A stretch of DNA of 50,530 nt from the NCBI GenBank assembly GCA_003211415.1, contig QCSV01000004.1, positions 1 through 50,530 on the forward strand, given 5' to 3'. A program made the translations under genes and the position numbers. Position 1 is the first letter of the stretch. Every line of letters starts with the position of its first letter. Origin of the DNA: Prochlorococcus sp. AG-670-M15 (lineage in GTDB: Bacteria > Cyanobacteriota > Cyanobacteriia > PCC-6307 > Cyanobiaceae). This document shows, in pieces, positions 9,918 through 20,376 of this stretch. Under the pieces are notes generated by a model that saw nothing but the letters and a program-made list of their open reading frames with translations, ran no database searches and was not told where the DNA came from.

Positions 9918-10142
9918 TTAACCTTTCTCAATTTCTTCTGGGAAAAACCAATTTTTCTCACCATTTTGAAATTTCGCGGTGATCCCAATACTTCTGCCGT
10001 CTGTCATTTTATAGCCTGTTATTACAGCTTTAGGATTCGAGGATATTTGATCGATTAATTTAGCTGGTAGTCTATCTTTTACTTTATTAATGTTAATTTT
10101 GATTTTACTACCGATTTTGGGTAATAATTTTGTTTCAGCCAT
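9918..10142 (-). CDS. DUF2862-like small cyanobacterial protein
   Basis: KIGSKIKININKVKDRLPAKLIDQISSNPKAVITGYKMTDGRSIGITAKF...WFFPEEIE. Confidence 0.8.
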   Translation of the reverse strand: MAETKLLPKIGSKIKININKVKDRLPAKLIDQISSNPKAVITGYKMTDGRSIGITAKFQNGEKNWFFPEEIEKG

Positions 10143-10201
10143 AAGAGGTAAAATGGAAGCTATTATGCAAGATTAACAGCATTTGGACAATTTTTACTAA
10201 A

Positions 10202-10972
10202 ATGGTAGCTCTTCGTTTAATTCCTTGTTTAGATGTCGCCCATGGCAGAGTGGTTAAAGGTGTAAATTTTGTTAACTTGAGAGACTCAGGCGATCCTGTT
10301 GAATTGGCTTGTAGGTATTCTGATGAGGGCGCAGATGAATTAGTATTTTTAGATATTAGAGCTAGTGTAGAAAATAGAAATACATTAGTTGACCTTGTCT
10401 CTAGGACTGCAAAATCAGTAAAAATCCCATTTACAGTAGGTGGAGGAATAGATTCTGTTTCATCAATTAATGATCTTTTAAGAGCTGGAGCGGACAAAGT
10501 GAGTTTGAATTCTTCTGCTGTTAGAAATCCAGATTTAATTTCTAAAAGTTCTAGAGAATTTGGTAATCAATGTATCGTGATAGCAATTGATGCTAAAAGA
10601 AAAGTTAATAAGACTGATGAATGGGAGGTATATGTAAAAGGAGGGAGAGAAAATACTGAAATAGATTTATTAAGTTGGGCAAAGAAAGTTGAGGAGTTAG
10701 GCGCAGGGGAAATTTTGCTTACTTCAATGGATGGTGATGGCACGCAGAATGGATATGATTTACATCTGACTGAATCTGTTACCAATATTGTTAATATTCC
10801 AGTGATTGCTTCTGGAGGAGCAGGTTGTTTAGAAGATATCTATGATGTTTTCAATGAAGGCAGAGCATCTGCCGCACTTTTAGCATCATTACTTCATGAT
10901 AAGAAACTTTCTTTAAGAGAAATAAAGACTTTCCTCCTCGAAAAAAAACTGCCAATTAGACCATATGAATAA
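10202..10972 (+). CDS. hisF: Imidazole glycerol phosphate synthase subunit HisF
   Basis: [69 protein letters not shown]. Confidence 0.98.
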   Translation: MVALRLIPCLDVAHGRVVKGVNFVNLRDSGDPVELACRYSDEGADELVFLDIRASVENRNTLVDLVSRTAKSVKIPFTVGGGIDSVSSINDLLRAGADKVSLNSSAVRNPDLISKSSREFGNQCIVIAIDAKRKVNKTDEWEVYVKGGRENTEIDLLSWAKKVEELGAGEILLTSMDGDGTQNGYDLHLTESVTNIVNIPVIASGGAGCLEDIYDVFNEGRASAALLASLLHDKKLSLREIKTFLLEKKLPIRPYE

Positions 10973-11014
10973 AAATTTAGTTTAATACCAAAAAAATAAG
11001 TTAAAAATTTAAAA

Positions 11015-11716
11015 ATGAAATTCACAAAAACTATCGAAGTCAAAAATATATTTAATAAAATTTCTTATAAATATGACTTTTTAAATAATTTATTAAGTTT
11101 TGGGCTGCACAGATTATGGAAAAGGAAATTAGTTAATTTGTTGGAACCTTTAAATGGTGAAGATTGGGCAGATTTATGCTGTGGAACTGGAGATTTAGCA
11201 TTCTTAATTTCTGAGAGAGTTAGTCCAAGGGGTTCAATTACTGGGATTGACAGTGCAGAGGATATCTTAAATATTGCAAAAAAAAAATCAGAGCTTAAAA
11301 AAAATACATTTATTAAGTGGGAAATTAAAGATGTATTAGAAATTAATGATTATTCAAAATATTTTGACGGAATTTGCATGTCATATGGACTTAGAAACTT
11401 GAATAATGTTGAAGGAGGAATAAAAAAAGTTTTTGATCTTTTGAAGGATAAGGGAAGGGCAGGATTTTTGGATTTTCATCACTCAACAAGAAATTCTTTA
11501 TCCAATATTTTTCAGAAAATTTATTTGAGATTAATTGTAGTAACCATTTCGCGGATTTTTAATTTAGGTCCAGAGTACGCATATATTGAAAAAAGTATTA
11601 GTAATTTTCCAAAGAAAAATGTGCTTATAAATATTGCTAAGGAAGTTGGATTTAAAAAAGCTGAATATAGGACCATTTTAGGGGGGCAAATGGTAATACT
11701 AATTTTAACTAAATAA
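11015..11716 (+). CDS. menG: UbiE/MenG-type quinone methyltransferase (demethylphylloquinone methyltransferase)
   Basis: VKNIFNKISYKYDFLNNLLSFGLHRLWKRK; DLCCGTGDLAFLI; SYGLRNLNN. Confidence 0.93.
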   Translation: MKFTKTIEVKNIFNKISYKYDFLNNLLSFGLHRLWKRKLVNLLEPLNGEDWADLCCGTGDLAFLISERVSPRGSITGIDSAEDILNIAKKKSELKKNTFIKWEIKDVLEINDYSKYFDGICMSYGLRNLNNVEGGIKKVFDLLKDKGRAGFLDFHHSTRNSLSNIFQKIYLRLIVVTISRIFNLGPEYAYIEKSISNFPKKNVLINIAKEVGFKKAEYRTILGGQMVILILTK

Positions 11717-11730
11717 AGAATTTAGTTTTT
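11707..11730 (+). terminator. Candidate rho-independent terminator at the menG 3' end
   Basis: AACTAAAT-AAAGA-ATTTAGTT hairpin (8-bp stem) followed by a T run, between the convergent menG and DUF721 genes; very AT-rich stem. Confidence 0.4.
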
Positions 11731-12207
11731 TATTTTTCTCCAACAAAAAGAACATTTTCCCCATCTTTTGATTTCGCCCTCAGGAGTGGGGGAATTACAA
11801 ATAGTACAAATGCACATATTATTTTGATTGATTCTGCTTGGATGCTTTGCCCAAACTATCTTTGCATTAGTAACTTTGATATTTTCATTTTTAATTTCAT
11901 AATTTTGTATTATTTTTATTTCATTCAAAGTTATTCCAATTTTCTCGATTCTCTCCTTTAATTTATGCTTGTTATATATTAAAGCTTGGCGCCACTGTGG
12001 ATGATTTACTGCAATAGTAAGTATTTTTTTTTCAATATTTAATGGTTTACATTCTTGAAATAGTTCTAAGCCGATTAAGTTCTTCCAGTTTTCGTCGATT
12101 TTAGTGAGTTTATCTAAGTCTCCGCAGGATTTTTTGAAATTATCAAGACAATTTTTTAATGGATGTGGATTCCTTCTATTCACTCTTGGCAAATACTTTT
12201 TTTCCAA
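11722..12207 (-). CDS. DUF721 (DciA-like) protein with C-terminal zinc-ribbon-like motif
   Basis: IDENWKNLIGLELFQECKPLNIEKKILTIAVNHPQWRQALIYNKHKLKERI matches DUF721; C-terminal CICTICNSPTPEGEIKRWGKCSFCWRKI. Confidence 0.82.
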   Translation of the reverse strand: MEKKYLPRVNRRNPHPLKNCLDNFKKSCGDLDKLTKIDENWKNLIGLELFQECKPLNIEKKILTIAVNHPQWRQALIYNKHKLKERIEKIGITLNEIKIIQNYEIKNENIKVTNAKIVWAKHPSRINQNNMCICTICNSPTPEGEIKRWGKCSFCWRKIKN

Positions 12208-12282
12208 TTTGTAAAATTTACTTATTAAGACTAAAGTTAATCTAATCTTTTAAAAGATGCTCGTTGTTTTAATAAAGAATTT

Positions 12283-13032
12283 GTGAAAGTTATTGGACCT
12301 ACAGCTAAGACAGTTTTTTATTTAAAAAAAATTCAGGGTCAATATCCAACCTGGACACTTCATCACAAAATAAAATGTAAAAGTACCGAAAATGAGCTAT
12401 CAAACTTGCTTGAATATTCTGAAATAAAGAAAAATCAGCCAGTAGCTATAATCGCAAGAGAACAGTTCTCAGGTGTTGGCCAAAACTCAAAAACTTGGGT
12501 TTCTCCAAAAGGCGGGATTTGGTTAAGTGCAGCTTACCCAATATTTTCAAAAGAATTTGCATGTCAAATATTTAATTTGTCTTTAGGTATTAAGTTATGT
12601 GAAATGCTCAGACAAGAGAATATAAATGTTTCTTTGAAATGGCCAAATGATATTTTTTTTGGTTCAAAAAAGTTGATTGGATTTTTACCAAGGGTGATAA
12701 CAAGAGGCAAAGAAATTATCTATGTAAGAGTAGGAATTGGCATGAATGTTTTAAATTACACTCCATCAGAAGGTATTTCATTATCAAAAGTACTTCAAAC
12801 TAAAAATATTAATCATCATTATTGGACAGCCAAAGTTCTTAAAGCTTTTAATGATGCAATTGAATGTAATAAGAAAAAGGAATATGTGATTAAATCTGCA
12901 AATAAATTTCTTACTAAAAGTTTTTTACCTAGTGGTTATTGTCCTCATTTATGGAAAATTAGAGATATTGATTCGAATGGGAATTTAAGAATTGAAAATG
13001 AAACTCAACTGAAGGTAATTAGAAGGTTTTGA
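12283..13032 (+). CDS. birA: Biotin--[acetyl-CoA-carboxylase] ligase
   Basis: AREQFSGVGQNSKTWVSPKGGIWLSAAYP; SLKWPNDIFFGSKKLIGFLP; VRVGIGMNV. Confidence 0.93.
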   Translation: MKVIGPTAKTVFYLKKIQGQYPTWTLHHKIKCKSTENELSNLLEYSEIKKNQPVAIIAREQFSGVGQNSKTWVSPKGGIWLSAAYPIFSKEFACQIFNLSLGIKLCEMLRQENINVSLKWPNDIFFGSKKLIGFLPRVITRGKEIIYVRVGIGMNVLNYTPSEGISLSKVLQTKNINHHYWTAKVLKAFNDAIECNKKKEYVIKSANKFLTKSFLPSGYCPHLWKIRDIDSNGNLRIENETQLKVIRRF

Positions 13033-13034
13033 AT

Positions 13035-13721
13035 TTAATTAACTTTTAATTCAACTATTCTTCCATCCTTAAATCTGGCTATTTTTTTTGCTCGATTTGC
13101 AACTTCATCTTCATGAGTAACTAAAACTATAGTTATTCCAGATTCATGCAGTTTGTCAAAAAGATCCAATACATCTTCAGTGGTTTTTGAATCTAGTGCT
13201 CCAGTAGGTTCGTCTGCTAACAAAATTGCAGGATTATTTATAATAGCCCGCGCAATAGCAACTCGTTGTTGTTGACCTCCGGATAATTGGTTTGGTCGAT
13301 TATTCATTCTTTCTGAAAGGCCAACTTTTTTTAAGGCATTCTTCCCTCGCTCTAATCTTTGTTCAGGCTCAATACCAGCATAAATCATCGGCAAAGTTAC
13401 GTTTTCAAGTGCAGTTGCGTCTGAAAGAAGATGAAATTGTTGAAAAACGAAGCCTAATTTTTGATTACGTATTTCCGCGAGCTCATCATCAGATAAATTT
13501 TCAACAGGAATTCCATTTAATTTATAAATACCTTCAGATGGTCTATCTAGACATCCAATAATATTCATAGCTGTACTTTTGCCTGAGCCACTTGCTCCCA
13601 TTACAGCTAAATAATCACCTTTATAAATTTCTAAGTTTATGCAGTCTAAGGCTTTAACAGTTAGATCCTCTTTCCCATATGTTTTAGATATATTTTCTAA
13701 ACTCGCGACTTTCTTAGACAT
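13035..13721 (-). CDS. ABC transporter ATP-binding protein (LolD/MacB/DevA type)
   Basis: Walker A GASGSGKST, signature LSGGQQQRVAIARAI, Walker B AILLADEPTGALD. Confidence 0.95.
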   Translation of the reverse strand: MSKKVASLENISKTYGKEDLTVKALDCINLEIYKGDYLAVMGASGSGKSTAMNIIGCLDRPSEGIYKLNGIPVENLSDDELAEIRNQKLGFVFQQFHLLSDATALENVTLPMIYAGIEPEQRLERGKNALKKVGLSERMNNRPNQLSGGQQQRVAIARAIINNPAILLADEPTGALDSKTTEDVLDLFDKLHESGITIVLVTHEDEVANRAKKIARFKDGRIVELKVN

Positions 13722-13736
13722 TTATTAAAAATTCCT

Positions 13737-15257
13737 CTAAGAAATATTATTTGCTGTAGCAATAATATCTTGTAAGAAAGGAGTTTCTGAAACTGCTGTA
13801 TTAGCTAACTTAAAAAGAGGATTAGATAGGATTCCTCCAAGAGCAGTTACTGCCACGCAAGTATAAAGTGCAATTCTTAAGGGAGGTAATCCTACAATTC
13901 CCCAATTAATTTCAGGATATGATTTGACTATTTCAGAAGCTTCTTGTGGTTCTTTAACTACCATCATTTTTATCACTGAAATGTAGTAATAAATAGATAT
14001 AACTGAAGTTACTAATCCAACTATTACTAATAGATATTGATGGTTTGCCCAACCTGCAAAGAACAAGTATATCTTTCCAAAAAATCCTAACATTGGAGGT
14101 AAACCTCCAAGAGATAGAAGACAAAGGCTTAAGCCTAATGTAATGAGAGGATCTTTTTGGTAAAGTCCTGAGTAATCAAGAATTCTGTCAGAACCAGTTC
14201 TTAGTGAGAAAAGTATTACACAAGAAAATGCACCTAAATTCATAAACAAATATGCAGCCAAATACAAAACAGATGCTGATAAGCCGTCTTGTGTGCCAGA
14301 TACTATTCCAATCATTACAAATCCGGCTTGTCCAATAGAACTGTAAGCTAGCATCCTTTTCATTGAGGTTTGAGCTAGAGCTACAACATTTCCTAGAGCC
14401 ATGCTTAATATGGCCAAAATGGTAAATAAAAGTTTCCATTCTTCGTCAAAAGAAGAGAAAGTTGTGCTTAATATTCTTATTGCAAATGCAAAGCCCGCTG
14501 TTTTTGAACCAACAGATAAAAAAGCTACTACAGGTGTAGGTGAACCCTCATATACATCAGGAGTCCATTGATGAAAGGGAACAGCAGCAATTTTAAATGC
14601 AACTGTTGATAATACAAATACAAGAGCTAGTGATGTAATGAATGATGGCTTATTGATAATCTCTAAACCTATTGTCGCTAAGTTTGTTGAACCACTCAAT
14701 CCATAAAGAAAAGAGGATCCATACAAATAGACAGCTGCCGCCGCTGATCCAACAAGGAGGTATTTTAAAGCCGCTTCTGAACTTCTTGGATCTCTCTTGA
14801 GGTAACCAGAAAGTAAGTAACTTGCTACAGATAAAGTTTCCAGAGATATAAATACACTAATAAGGTCAGTAGATCCACACAAAAGCATTGCTCCAAGGGT
14901 GGCCGAAAGAACTATTGCAGCAAACTCGCCAATTGGGCTACCACTTTGTTCTGTATAGCGCCAACTTATAAGTAAAGATACTAAGGTTGATAAAGAAATT
15001 ATTGCTCTAAATGCAATTGCCAAATTATCTGAATTAAAGGACCCAAGAAATGCGCTTTCTACCGGGTTACTCCATTGAAATGCCAAACTAACAAGAGAGC
15101 TGCCAATTGATAAATAGCAAATTATTGGAGTCCATTTTGATGCAGTTTTTTCTCCAGCTAAATCTACAAGAAGTGTTCCAACAATACCTAATAAAATGAA
15201 AGCCTCTGGAATGATGGCTTGAGCATTTAAATTAATTGTAAAGATTTCGTTGGGCAC
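13737..15257 (-). CDS. ndhB: NAD(P)H-quinone oxidoreductase subunit 2 (NdhB)
   Basis: Multi-[78 protein letters not shown]. Confidence 0.97.
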   Translation of the reverse strand: MPNEIFTINLNAQAIIPEAFILLGIVGTLLVDLAGEKTASKWTPIICYLSIGSSLVSLAFQWSNPVESAFLGSFNSDNLAIAFRAIISLSTLVSLLISWRYTEQSGSPIGEFAAIVLSATLGAMLLCGSTDLISVFISLETLSVASYLLSGYLKRDPRSSEAALKYLLVGSAAAAVYLYGSSFLYGLSGSTNLATIGLEIINKPSFITSLALVFVLSTVAFKIAAVPFHQWTPDVYEGSPTPVVAFLSVGSKTAGFAFAIRILSTTFSSFDEEWKLLFTILAILSMALGNVVALAQTSMKRMLAYSSIGQAGFVMIGIVSGTQDGLSASVLYLAAYLFMNLGAFSCVILFSLRTGSDRILDYSGLYQKDPLITLGLSLCLLSLGGLPPMLGFFGKIYLFFAGWANHQYLLVIVGLVTSVISIYYYISVIKMMVVKEPQEASEIVKSYPEINWGIVGLPPLRIALYTCVAVTALGGILSNPLFKLANTAVSETPFLQDIIATANNIS

Positions 15258-15432
15258 TTTATTAAATTGGATTAAATTAGATGTTTGATTGTAAGGGTCT
15301 AAGAGTTAATCTTAACTTGATTATAATTTGTGGGTATGATTTTTGAAATTTTAAGAAGAAATTACTTGAAAAAGCTTCAAATAATCATAATATGCCCTAA
15401 CTGAACAAAAACACCAATTTTTGAAATAAACC

Positions 15433-18038
15433 TTGGATCACACACTTGTTATTGTTGAAAGTCCCACCAAAGCAAAAACCATAAGAAAGTTTTTGCCTTC
15501 TAATTATGAAGTTCTCGCTTCAATGGGACATGTAAGAGATCTTCCAAAAGGAGCTGCTGAAATACCTGCTGCAGTTAAAAAGGAAAAATGGTCAAGGATA
15601 GGAGTTAATACAACAGAAGATTTTGAACCACTTTATATAGTTCCAAAAGATAAGAAAAAGGTTGTTAAAGAATTAAAAGATGCATTGAAAGGTGCGACCC
15701 AGCTATTACTGGCAACTGATGAAGATAGAGAGGGAGAAAGTATTAGTTGGCATCTCCTGCAAATACTTAACCCTAAAATACCAACTAAGAGAATGGTTTT
15801 TCATGAAATTACGAAAAAGGCAATTAATAAAGCGTTAGACCAAACAAGAGAAATTGATATGGAACTTGTTCAGGCTCAAGAAACAAGAAGAATCTTGGAT
15901 AGGCTTTTTGGATATGAATTATCTCCTTTACTTTGGAAGAAGGTAGCCCCCCGATTATCTGCTGGTCGTGTTCAATCAGTTTCTGTAAGACTTCTTGTTA
16001 GGAGAGAGAGAGAAAGAAGATCCTTTAAAAAAGCTAGTTACTGGGGGATTAAAGCTTCCCTAGTAAAAGATAATGTTACTTTCGAAACTAAATTATTCAG
16101 TTTAAACGGTCAAAGAATTTCTAACGGTTCCGATTTCGATGAACAGACCGGTAAATTAAAAGAAGGAAATAAATCTTTAATAATTGGAGAAGAACAAGTA
16201 AATGATTTATTGAAGATTTTTCCTCTGAGGATTGGTTAGTCTCAAAAATTGAAAAAAAACCATCTACTCGTAAGCCAGTTCCTCCATTTACAACTAGCAC
16301 ATTACAACAAGAAGCAAATAGGAAGCTTCGTTTGTCTGCGAGAGAAACCATGAGATGTGCACAAGGGCTATATGAGAGAGGTTTCATAACATATATGAGA
16401 ACTGATTCAGTTCATCTCTCCGGACAAGCCACAAGAGCTGCTAGAGAATGTGTCAGTTCTATGTATGGAAAAGAATATTTATCTAATTCACCAAGACAAT
16501 TTAATTCAACTGCAAGAAATGCTCAAGAAGCACATGAAGCTATTAGGCCGGCAGGTGAGGTATTTAAAACACCAAAGGAAACTAATTTAACTGGTAGAGA
16601 ATTATCACTTTACGATTTAATTTGGAAAAGAACTGTAGCTAGTCAAATGGCGGAAGCTAGGTTAACAATGATTAATGCTGAAATTAGCGTAGGGGATGGA
16701 TTATTTAAATCGAGCGGGAAAAGTATTGATTTCGCAGGATTCTTCAGAGCTTATGTCGAGGGAAGTGATGACCCAAGTTCATCCCTTGAACAACAAGAAA
16801 TTATTCTCCCAAACTTAACAACTGGAACATGTCTTGAAGTTACTAATAGGGAATCTACTTTTCATGAAACTAAACCTCCTGCAAGATATACAGAGGCTGC
16901 ATTAGTTAAAGTTCTTGAAAAAGAAGGGATTGGAAGACCTTCTACCTATGCCAGCATTATTGGGACAATAGTTGATAGAGGTTATGCGAATATATCTTCC
17001 AATACTTTGGCTCCAACGTTTACAGCTTTTGCTGTTACTGCTCTATTAGAAGAACATTTTCCTGATCTGGTTGATACTACTTTTACTGCAAAAATGGAAT
17101 CTTCATTGGATGAAATATCTTCAGGTAATCTTGAATGGCTACCATACCTCGAAACTTTCTATAAGGGTAAAAATGGTTTGGAGGTAAAGGTTCAGAAAAC
17201 AGAGGGTGATATTGATGGTAAAGCTTATAGACAAGTTGATTTCGAAGACCTCCCTTGCGTAGTCAGAATAGGCTCTAACGGACCTTGGCTAGAGGGTACA
17301 AAAATTGATGAATCAGGTAATGAAATTCAGGCTAAAGGTAATCTTCCAATGGATATTACTCCGGGAGATTTAGACATTAAACAAGTTGATCAAATCTTAA
17401 GTGGCCCATCGGATCTTGGAACTGATCCAAAAACTGGGGAAAAAGTCTTTTTAAGATTTGGCCCTTATGGACCTTACGTTCAATTGGGAAATAATGATCA
17501 AGATAAAGCTAAACCAAGAAGAGCTTCATTACCCAAAGAGTTGAAAACTGATGATCTAACTCTAGATGAGGCTCTTGTACTTTTAAGTTTGCCTAGATTG
17601 TTAGGAGTTCATCCTGATGGAGGAGTTGTTGAGGCTGATAGAGGAAGATTTGGTCCTTATATCAAATGGATTAAAAATGAAAATGAATCTGAAAACAGAT
17701 CCTTAAAGAAAGAGGATGATGTTTTTACAGTTGATATAGAACGAGCATTAGAAATTCTTTCGATGCCAAAAATGGGTAGAGGTGGTCAAGAGGTACTTAA
17801 AGACTTTGGAAAACCTAAAGAATTTAAAGAAAAAATTCAAATATTAAATGGAAGATATGGCGTCTATTTAAAATGTGGCAAAACTAATGTTTCGATTGCC
17901 AAAGATACTGACATAGAAAAATTTACCGTAAATGATGCAGTATCTCTTTTAGAAGAAAAACTAAAAGATAAAAAAGACGCAATTTTAAAAAAAACAAAGA
18001 TTGGTAATAAAAAAACTTCTAGGAAAAAGAAAAGTTAG
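15433..18038 (+). CDS. topA: DNA topoisomerase I, split by a single-nucleotide frameshift near 16216-16223 (ORFs 15433..16239 and 16332..18038)
   Basis: N-terminal half [17 protein letters not shown]...[17 protein letters not shown]-terminal half [36 protein letters not shown]; conserved peptide ([45 protein letters not shown]) continues in the second frame upstream of its ATG. Confidence 0.95.
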
Positions 18039-18045
18039 AAAAAAT

Positions 18046-18549
18046 ATGATTTTTAAAAAAAAAGAATTTTTTTTATTAATTTTTTTAATTTTCTTGCAAT
18101 CATGCTCTGGAGGGAGGATTGGAAATTTTCTTGAAAGTAGTTTTAATGATTTAGAAAAAATAAGCAAAAATGAAGATTTACAAAATAACTTATTAAATAA
18201 AAACGATATAAATTTAGAAAAAGAAAACAAAAAATTTGATGATAAAAAAAATAAAAAAAATAAAAAAGTAGAAAAGCCAAAAAATGTTCCAGAAAATAAA
18301 AACGATATAAATTTAGAAAAAGAAAACAACAAATTTGATGATAAAAAAAATAAAAAAATTAAGAATCTTTCAAAAAAAAGAAAAATTGAGCTTCAATCTT
18401 ACAAAATAATATTCATTTTAAAAGATGTAGATCCAAAAGACCCCACTGAAAAGTTAAGTTCCATATTGAGTAATTCTGAGGTAAATTTTGAAATAGAAAA
18501 GATTGAACGTATCTTAGATTCAAAAAATAAAAGTATGAATAAAAATTAA
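18046..18549 (+). CDS. Lys/Asn-rich putative lipoprotein (ORF track starts at 18001; the 18046 ATG is better placed)
   Basis: MIFKKKEFFLLIFLIFLQSCSGG signal peptide with lipobox LQSC; charged low-complexity middle; two 33-aa repeats. Confidence 0.75.
   Translation: MIFKKKEFFLLIFLIFLQSCSGGRIGNFLESSFNDLEKISKNEDLQNNLLNKNDINLEKENKKFDDKKNKKNKKVEKPKNVPENKNDINLEKENNKFDDKKNKKIKNLSKKRKIELQSYKIIFILKDVDPKDPTEKLSSILSNSEVNFEIEKIERILDSKNKSMNKN
18196..18360 (+). repeat. Two tandem imperfect 99-nt (33-codon) repeats inside the lipoprotein gene
   Basis: AATAAAAACGATATAAATTTAGAAAAAGAAAACAA[A/C]AAATTTGATGATAAAAAAAATAAAAAAA occurs twice, offset exactly 99 nt. Confidence 0.85.
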
Positions 18550-18569
18550 TTAAAAATATTCAACAAAAA

Positions 18570-19208
18570 ATGAAAATAACAACAAAAACTGAAGCATTAA
18601 ATATTGTCGAGACCTCTTATTTAGCATCTCTTTCGTCTTTATTATGGGTGGCATTATATTATCTGCCAATTGGGGGAGCTTTATTAAGGTTGATTTTACC
18701 CCTCCCAATGATCTTGTTGCACTTGAGAAGAGGAACTAAAATTGCTTTGGAAGGACTTTTAATACAATTTCTACTTTTATTAATAATTATGGGTCCTGTT
18801 AGAGGAACTTTATTTTTATTTCCCTATGGTATCTTGGCTTTTTGGTTAGGTTGGTGTTGGTTTAAAGAAAAGAGTTGGAAACTCAGTTTAACTGGGGGAG
18901 TTGTTATTGGAACCCTAGGCTTCTTACTAAGAGTCATAGCATTATCTGCGTTGGTTGGAGATAATCTTTGGGTGTTAATTACTAGAGCGAGTTATGGTCT
19001 AATAGAAAAGTTCATTGGATTATTTAATTTACCTTTATATCCCTCAATTTTGACTATACAATTAGGTGCAATTTTATTAATAATTTTTCAAGAAATAGTT
19101 TATGTTTTAACTGTACATGTAGTCGCCTATTATCTGTTTCCTCGATTTAAATTAACCATCCCAGATCCTCCAAGATTATTAAATAGCTTAGTTGATTTTA
19201 ATAATTAA
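18570..19208 (+). CDS. DUF2232 family multi-TM membrane protein
   Basis: SYLASLSSLLWVALYYLPIGGALLRLILPLPMILLHLRRGTKIALEG, followed by several TM segments. Confidence 0.85.
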   Translation: MKITTKTEALNIVETSYLASLSSLLWVALYYLPIGGALLRLILPLPMILLHLRRGTKIALEGLLIQFLLLLIIMGPVRGTLFLFPYGILAFWLGWCWFKEKSWKLSLTGGVVIGTLGFLLRVIALSALVGDNLWVLITRASYGLIEKFIGLFNLPLYPSILTIQLGAILLIIFQEIVYVLTVHVVAYYLFPRFKLTIPDPPRLLNSLVDFNN

Positions 19209-20376
19209 AAAAATAAGAATGTACAGTACAGAATTAGGGATAAATTTTTTTGGTAATGAATCCAATAAAAAAAGAAAACTTAATAAGATAGAAATACTGA
19301 AAAAGAATATTAAAAATTTAAAAATATTTCTTATAATTGCTGGTACTAATACATCTCAAATTCCAGGAATTTCCGCAGCAGGTATTAATGCAAAATCAAG
19401 GCGAACAACTGCGCTCGCAGATGCTGAATTTTTGCTTGAGGGTGCTTCAAAAGATCATAAATATAAATTGCCTCTTCTCAATGCAGGAGTAACTCCTGCC
19501 CTAATCAGTCATGTTTGTTCAAAGCTTATAAATATTTATCCAGTTATTGTTCCTCTGGGAATAGGAGCAAAGCCTTATTTTAATCATTTGGTTGTAGAAG
19601 ATAGAAATTTGGGCCCATCAAATTGTCTTACTACTGGTAAATCGATGACTAAAGAGAGAGTTTTAAATCTCTATGAAAAAGGTCTTGCGATAGGAAAATC
19701 CTTAAAACAACCAGTTTTAATTTCTGAATCTGTACCTGGGGGCACCACAACTGCTCAGGCAGTAATGGAAGCTTTTGGTTTGCAGGTATCTAATTTAGTA
19801 GGGAGTAGTTTATTTAAAGCTCCAAGAGAACTAAGAAGACAAGTAGTTAAAAGAGGACTTTTCAATGCAAATTTCAAGGCTGATTTCGACTCTTTTGATG
19901 TTCTCGCGGCGGTAGGTGATCCTTTCCAGGCTTTCTCAATGGGTCTATTGATTGGTGCCAGGTTAGCAAAACAACCTGTAATATTGTCTGGAGGAAGTCA
20001 GATGTTAGCGGTCATTTTGCTTGTATTAGAATTTTTAGATGAAAAAAATAAAGATGAATTTATTGAAGATGTTTTTATTGCGACAACTGGGTGGCTTGTG
20101 AAAGATAATTCTCTAAATGATTTAATAAATCTAATTAATGAAAAATATGAAATAAAATTATTAGGTTTAGCCAGTCCTTTAAATTTCAAATCTTCAAAAT
20201 ACAAAGAATTGAGGGATTATGAATTAGGTCATGTAAAAGAAGGTGTAGGTGCTGGTGGAATATCATTGCTTGCTTTCTTAGATGGATTTAAAAATGAAGA
20301 AATAGTTTCATTGTGTCAACTAAATCTGGAAATGATGAAGGGCCTAGGTCAAATTTCTTTAGAGAAGGATTGCTGA
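19192..20376 (+). CDS. cobT: Nicotinate-nucleotide-dimethylbenzimidazole phosphoribosyltransferase-like (cyanobacterial CobT family); likely start near 19220
   Basis: IAGTNTSQIPGISAAGINAKSRRTTALADAEFLLEGA; SESVPGGTTTAQAVMEAFG; VAAVGDPFQAFSMGLLIGA; SGGSQMLAV. Confidence 0.87.
   Translation: MILIIKKIRMYSTELGINFFGNESNKKRKLNKIEILKKNIKNLKIFLIIAGTNTSQIPGISAAGINAKSRRTTALADAEFLLEGASKDHKYKLPLLNAGVTPALISHVCSKLINIYPVIVPLGIGAKPYFNHLVVEDRNLGPSNCLTTGKSMTKERVLNLYEKGLAIGKSLKQPVLISESVPGGTTTAQAVMEAFGLQVSNLVGSSLFKAPRELRRQVVKRGLFNANFKADFDSFDVLAAVGDPFQAFSMGLLIGARLAKQPVILSGGSQMLAVILLVLEFLDEKNKDEFIEDVFIATTGWLVKDNSLNDLINLINEKYEIKLLGLASPLNFKSSKYKELRDYELGHVKEGVGAGGISLLAFLDGFKNEEIVSLCQLNLEMMKGLGQISLEKDC

Noticed and set aside
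10135-10497. 120-aa minus-strand ORF over hisF
   Set aside because: Antisense to the conserved hisF N-terminus; no recognisable family.
13292-13561. 89-aa ORF antisense to the ABC ATPase gene
   Set aside because: Overlaps a conserved gene; shadow ORF.
14188-14439. 83-aa ORF in an alternate frame of ndhB
   Set aside because: Out-of-frame ORF within an intact conserved gene.
15433-18038. Split topA as two genuine separate subunits or a pseudogene
   Set aside because: One base restores a continuous conserved protein and the second frame is open upstream of its first ATG; sequencing error or recent indel is more likely than gene fission.
17985-18332. Phe/Leu/Ser-rich 115-aa minus-strand ORF
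   Set aside because: Complement of A-rich Lys codons in the lipoprotein gene; artificial hydrophobic composition.
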